A stretch of 64,000 nt of DNA from Adiantum capillus-veneris (taxonomy: Eukaryota; Streptophyta; Polypodiopsida; Polypodiales; Pteridaceae): contig CM043962.1 of NCBI GenBank assembly GCA_014529385.2, forward strand, positions 84,283,621-84,347,620, read 5' to 3'. Positions 60,315 to 64,000 of this stretch are shown here, in pieces. Numbering within the stretch: the first letter of the stretch is position 1; each line of letters starts with the position of its first letter. A program made the translations under genes and the position numbers. Below the pieces are notes generated by a model, which worked only from the letters and a program-made list of their open reading frames with translations, ran no database searches and was not told where the DNA came from.

Positions 60315-61178
60315 ATGGCAAGAACAAAACAAACGGCTAGGATTGCATATCCAGAGGGTCCGGATGGCCAACGACTCAAAGATACAGCAACAGAAGCTGG
60401 AACGTCACAAGCTCAAGGTGAAGTCCACACAGAAGAAGCTGGAGCTTCAAATCAGCATGGCTAGTCCTCTATAGCAGCAAAAGAGAGACGAAAGCATCGC
60501 CTTTTGTCTATTCATTGGACTCCAACGATTCTGATGGCAACAGGGAGGATGAGGGCGACCAGGGCAAAGAAACAAACAGCCAAAAGCAACCATCAGAAGG
60601 CTCCGAAGAGACACAAACGGATGAAGATGCCCCATGGGTTGGCGTCCAAATACAAACTTATCAGGCTCACATGTCTATTGGGGGTAAGACACTTCCTAAA
60701 GGGAGTGGACCTACACCATCACATCCGGTCAATAGTGAAGAGCACGAATCAGATGGAGAGTGGGTGGAATCAGATTATGAGGTGTTGGAAGTGCCTGTGC
60801 AGAAAAAAAAAGAGAAAGAGCATTGTCTACAAGAAGAGGAAGCAAGCTGCCCCGACTCGTGCCAAAAATGCACCTCCACGTCGACCTCAGAAGGTACGAA
60901 AGCGCAGCCGTGCTTTTGCGGAGATTCGACACTATCAAAAGAGCACCAAGCTCTTGACTCGGAGGGCCCCTTTTGCAAGGCTATGCATGGAGGTTTTGCA
61001 ATTGTACAACACTCAGTTTTGGATGGACGCCGTGGCCATAGAGGCAGTCCAAGAGGCAGCAGAGCAATATTTAACTGGCATATTCGAGGATTCTAACCTC
61101 TGTGCCATCCATGCAAAGCGTGTAACCATTATGCCCAAGGATATGCAGCTTGCTCGCCGTTTGCGCCATGAGGAGTAG
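60315..61178 (+). pseudogene. divergent histone H3-related gene with long acidic/basic linker
   Basis: ATG 60315 begins MARTKQTARIAYPEG: after Met, ARTKQTAR equals canonical H3 residues 1-8, then K9 and S10 are replaced by I and A. The C-terminal part (about 60900-61175) is a complete histone fold: [12 protein letters not shown], an altered loop 1 ([16 protein letters not shown]), [19 protein letters not shown] and [18 protein letters not shown]. Between them lie an acidic linker in frame +2 ([26 protein letters not shown]) and a basic stretch ([19 protein letters not shown]). Frame changes occur near 60418-60465 and at an A9 tract (60803-60811). They could be short introns or mutations, so functionality is unproven. 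The reading frames total roughly 280 codons, twice normal H3. The C-terminus resembles ordinary H3 more than CENH3. Confidence 0.8.
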
Positions 61179-61199
61179 CTTGTAATTAGGCATCAACCT

Positions 61200-61345
61200 T
61201 TTTGTATTTACGAAACTCCAAGATTGGGAAGAATTTGAATACAAGCGTCTTTTGATTGTATATCCCACTCTGTGCATTGTATTGGGAAGAATTTGAATAT
61301 AAGCGTCTTTTATTGTATACCCCACTGCGCATTGTATTGTTTTAA
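61200..61345. repeat. two tandem copies of a ~60-bp unit
   Basis: GGGAAGAATTTGAATACAAG and GGGAAGAATTTGAATATAAG both continue CGTCTTTT, ATTGTATA, CCCACT and GCATTGTATTG. The unit lies in the 3' flank of the H3-like gene. Confidence 0.85.
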
Positions 61346-61558
61346 TTCTGTACCATGCAATGTAGCACTGGTTCAAGTTTTGTCTACCTTCTATTGTATG
61401 TATGTAGCCATTAGCTTGTTATTGTGAAAAATTGCCTACGTTTAGCACCTTGGCTAAGTGGGGCATGCACTTCCTGATGTATCCATGCTATGTGACTCAC
61501 TATTGCATGGCAAAAACATCTACAAAGTGTTGAAAATGGCTTGGAATGCCCCCAAATT

Positions 61559-62157
61559 GGCTGCCACAAGGGCGCGCATTTGGGGCTTCCAGAGGCCTAT
61601 GGATGGACACAATGCACGCCCTTGTGGCAGCCTTTCCTAGTGCTTTCCAGAAACTTTCTAGTGGTTTCCAGACAATTTTGACAAGCAATAAGTATGTTTT
61701 GTTTGCTTCAATGCTTCAATTAGCATAGATGCTGCTGGCAATCATCCCCCCTTAGTCCATGTCAGTCCTATACTCCAAAAAGGGCTTAGATATTGCCACA
61801 AAGTTTACTCTTGTGGTTTGTTAATACAACTTTAGGTATCTGGGGCAAGATGGGCTTAAGGTTACCTGGTCACTCTGTTTTGTAACTGGGTATGCTCCTA
61901 TACTCCAAAAAGGGCTTAGATATTGCCACAGTTTACTCTTGTGGTTTGTTGATACAACTTTAGGTATCTGGGGCAAGATGGGCTTAAGGTTACCTGGGTA
62001 TCCATGTCTTTCTCTTTTGCAACTGGGTATTAATGTCTTGTCACTCTGTTTTGTACCTGGGTATGCTCTTAGATGTGTCCAATTTCATCTGCCACAAGGG
62101 CGCGCATTTGCACAGTTCATCAGCTGATGGAAAGCCCCAATGCGCGCCCTTGTGGCA
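61559..62157. mobile_element. ~600-bp inverted-repeat element (MITE-like)
   Basis: GCCACAAGGGCGCGCATTTG with a following GGGGCTTCCA (61563-61593) pairs with TGGAAAGCCCCAATGCGCGC and CCTTGTGGC (62127-62157). Each end also holds its own short inverted copy (61611-61632 and 62091-62108), so both termini can form hairpins. Inside is a ~125-bp tandem duplication (61774-62004, CTCCAAAAAGGGCTTAGATA). No coding capacity; no clear target duplication. Confidence 0.65.
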
Positions 62158-62392
62158 ACATATTTTAGGGACTTCCAAGCCCTTTACTAGGCACATACAT
62201 AACTTTGGAAGCCTAGATATAACAAAGTATGCATTTTTAAAATTTTAATGCCTGCTAGACCCTTTAGTAGTCATAGGAGAAATTATGGTGCTTCTCATAC
62301 ACAATGGAAGCCCAACATATAAGAAATTCAAAACCTTGCAAGAAAGAGAGTCATAGACAGCAAAAAGTAGTTTCATTAAAGAAATCAATGCT

Positions 62393-62824
62393 TTACATGA
62401 TATCCAACTTTTGCTTTAGGATCTTTCTAATTACAATTTTCTGGCGCTTGGCCTTTTGGGGTGGCTCCCTGTTAAGTAAAGTGGTTGTGATTTCTTGGGT
62501 GTCATTAACCCCTACAGCTTGGTTCATGCCGACATGGGCAATAAGGCGCCCGCGAAAGTTTACACCGAAAGTGGATATTGCAAAATCTTTCTTTACAAGC
62601 ACTACAAGGTTGGCCGTTTGGGCAAGTGTTGTTAAACACAATGCCTTGGAGAGTGAACGGAGAGCAAAAATGTTGTAGCAACCATTGGGAGAGTAGTCGG
62701 CATGGACAAACACCACGACACCAGTGGGAAGTGTGCCGAGGTAGTGAGCAAGTGCCGCTTGAGGTCCGAACGGCGTCCTCCTCCCCCCTGACCATTGCGC
62801 CCAGGCGTCAACCTCCAGAACATC
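62393..62824 (-). pseudogene. second exon of an unidentified gene
   Basis: An acceptor (TTCTGCAG|GATGTT, 62824/62825) opens a 144-codon frame: VLEVDAWAQWSGG, ALAHYLGTLPTGVVVFVHAD, ANLVVLVKKDFAISTFGVNF and a basic C-terminus (REPPQKAKRQKIVIRKILKQ) ending at a stop at 62393. The frame joins the upstream exon in phase 0 across a 95-bp intron, except that the last codon before the donor is TAG. No family was recognised; alternating hydrophobic segments suggest a folded globular domain. Confidence 0.5.
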
Positions 62825-62919
62825 CTGCAGAACATAGGTTTTCTGAGATATGGCACAGAATTATCATATAACATTAACAAAATCATTTGTAACAATCAAA
62901 TGTAAGTGAGCATCTATAC

Positions 62920-63942
62920 CTATTGTCTACGATCCTCCTCATCGGCATCCGGGTGCAAGTAAAGATCCACGCTTGACTTTCCCTTTGGATCAAGCAAAAC
63001 AGGTGTTGCAGCAAATGGTGGTGAATCCAGTCTTGCGCGTTTAGCCAAACACATGGCTTGCACGGCCACAGAGACCTTGGCCTGCTCGGCCGCTGCCACC
63101 TCGGCTTGTGCAATCGCCACTGTGTTCACCAAAGTATTCCCCATGGGCAGTAGGAGATCATCGTCATGGGAGGTGGTGGTATAAAGATCAAACTTGCCAT
63201 GGGCATCGAGGATGGCGAAACACTCATCCATGCGAAGCTCAAAGGATTTCTCCAGATCGTGCATAAACACAAACTCCTCCCCACCCACCACAATGGAGGA
63301 GAAGCGGGTAATCTCTACCTCAGGGATGGCATCCCGAGTGGTGATTCCTTCTGGCGGTCCGGAGGATGAACCGACTGATGGAGAGGCCTCCAAGAGGCCT
63401 TGAATCCCTACAGGGTAGGTCAAGGCAAGTGTCCTCTCCTCTGCGGATGAGTCAATGGCCGCGGGCTTGGGGTCCTTCACATCAGCCAATACCCTGCCGA
63501 TCTGCAAGTGAGGTAGCACTACGTCAGGGCCTGCTGGGCACTCGTGAAGGAGGAAGATCATTATGGCCTGAACAGAGAAAAAAGTGTTTCCGATCCTTCC
63601 CTTACGCATTGCTTGCACATCCACAGCTTCAAGCCGAACATATTGTCCGACGGGTTGTGCTATGGTGGCAAAGCGTGCAAGCCGCTGATGAAATGGCCTG
63701 TCCCCTTGGTAGATGTGGTGGAGAAGGCCTTCAGGGACCCATTGCCCTGGCCGGTTTGGTAACTCAACAATGAATCTCCCCATGCACGTGGAAATGTATG
63801 AAGTAATGTTCTCAAGAGATTGAGAGTGGAGGGTCAAGGTGGTTTCCAAATCGGGTTGGGTTGTGAAAAATGCTTGAAGCTCAGGGCGATTTGCATGCCC
63901 AACCTCAGTAAGGAATGCATCTAAAGCACTAGTAGTATCCAT
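62920..63942 (-). pseudogene. unidentified gene, first visible exon
   Basis: From Met at 63942 (MDTTSALDAFLTEVGHANRP) about 340 codons are open; the frame is also open upstream to the window edge, so the start may lie outside. It contains RPGQWVPEGLLHHIYQGDRP, RLEAVDVQAMRKGRIGNTFF, an Ala-rich helical stretch (AIAQAEVAAAEQAKVSVAVQ) and a Lys/Arg patch (AKRARLD). It ends TAG|GTATAG at 62920/62919, where the stop sits exactly at a donor site. Convergent with the H3-like and DDE-like genes. No domain recognised. Confidence 0.5.
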
Positions 63943-64000
63943 TTCTTCTCTTTGCGTGATTGGGTATGCTAGGTCTCTCTGCAATGCTGGGATGAAAATG

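Noticed and set aside
60315-61178. Calling the H3-like gene a centromeric CENH3
   Set aside because: CENH3 normally has a longer loop 1 and a diverged C-terminus; here loop 1 is not extended and the C-terminus is close to ordinary H3. The tail matches H3 rather than the usual CENH3 N-terminus beyond MARTK.

Overview
The window looks like nuclear DNA of a land plant with a large, repeat-dense genome. The evidence is plant-type Ty1/copia and chromodomain Ty3/gypsy retrotransposons with initiator-Met-tRNA primer sites, a CACTA (tnp2) transposon, GT-AG introns of 65-85 nt, very abundant CT/CA/AT microsatellites and no compact gene space. A fern or other seed-free plant is plausible, but that is inference only. 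No rRNA, tRNA, CRISPR or plasmid feature was seen.

Layout. 1-1326: 3' end and LTR of a copia element. 1.5-2.6 kb: LINE remnant between microsatellites. 3-9.8 kb: mostly anonymous DNA with relic exons on both strands and a G49 tract. 9966-16705: full-length decayed copia element, interrupted at 12189-13832 by a TRIM-like element with a 5-bp target duplication. 17.2-18.2 kb: SWIM zinc-finger relic (minus). 18.6-23.5 kb: a 96-bp tandem repeat, two minus-strand ORFs, AT-rich duplications and a 452-bp foldback element. 23.7-35.4 kb: decayed gypsy (chromovirus) material arranged LTR-pol-LTR-gag; its first LTR is split by a younger minus-strand copia element (23924-28718). 35420-38914: a TIR element whose ends are arrays of a palindromic TATGCTA/TAGCATA motif and whose interior carries a decayed FCP1/NIF phosphatase-like gene. 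39.4-46.4 kb: an uncharacterised transposase-like gene (minus), split by a 5.5-kb non-autonomous LTR element (40504-45988). 46.4-47.6 kb: a third palindromic array. 47.7-52.2 kb: microsatellites, a promoter with a short first exon, and a second LINE remnant. From 52275: the 5' terminus of a CACTA element and its tnp2 gene (54530-56755).

The right-hand 7 kb is much less decayed than the rest. It has a four-exon DDE-transposase-like gene (57300-60173), followed 141 bp later by a histone H3-related gene (60315-61178) whose N-terminus is identical to the first eight residues of canonical H3 (ARTKQTAR) but lacks K9. After that come a small inverted-repeat element and a convergent two-exon gene of unknown function (62393 to the window edge). 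Most of these genes carry one in-frame stop explicable by a single C-to-T change, as expected for methylated, silenced DNA. The H3-like gene beside a transposase-like gene, and the palindrome-array TIR element with its captured phosphatase domain, are the two most unusual systems here.
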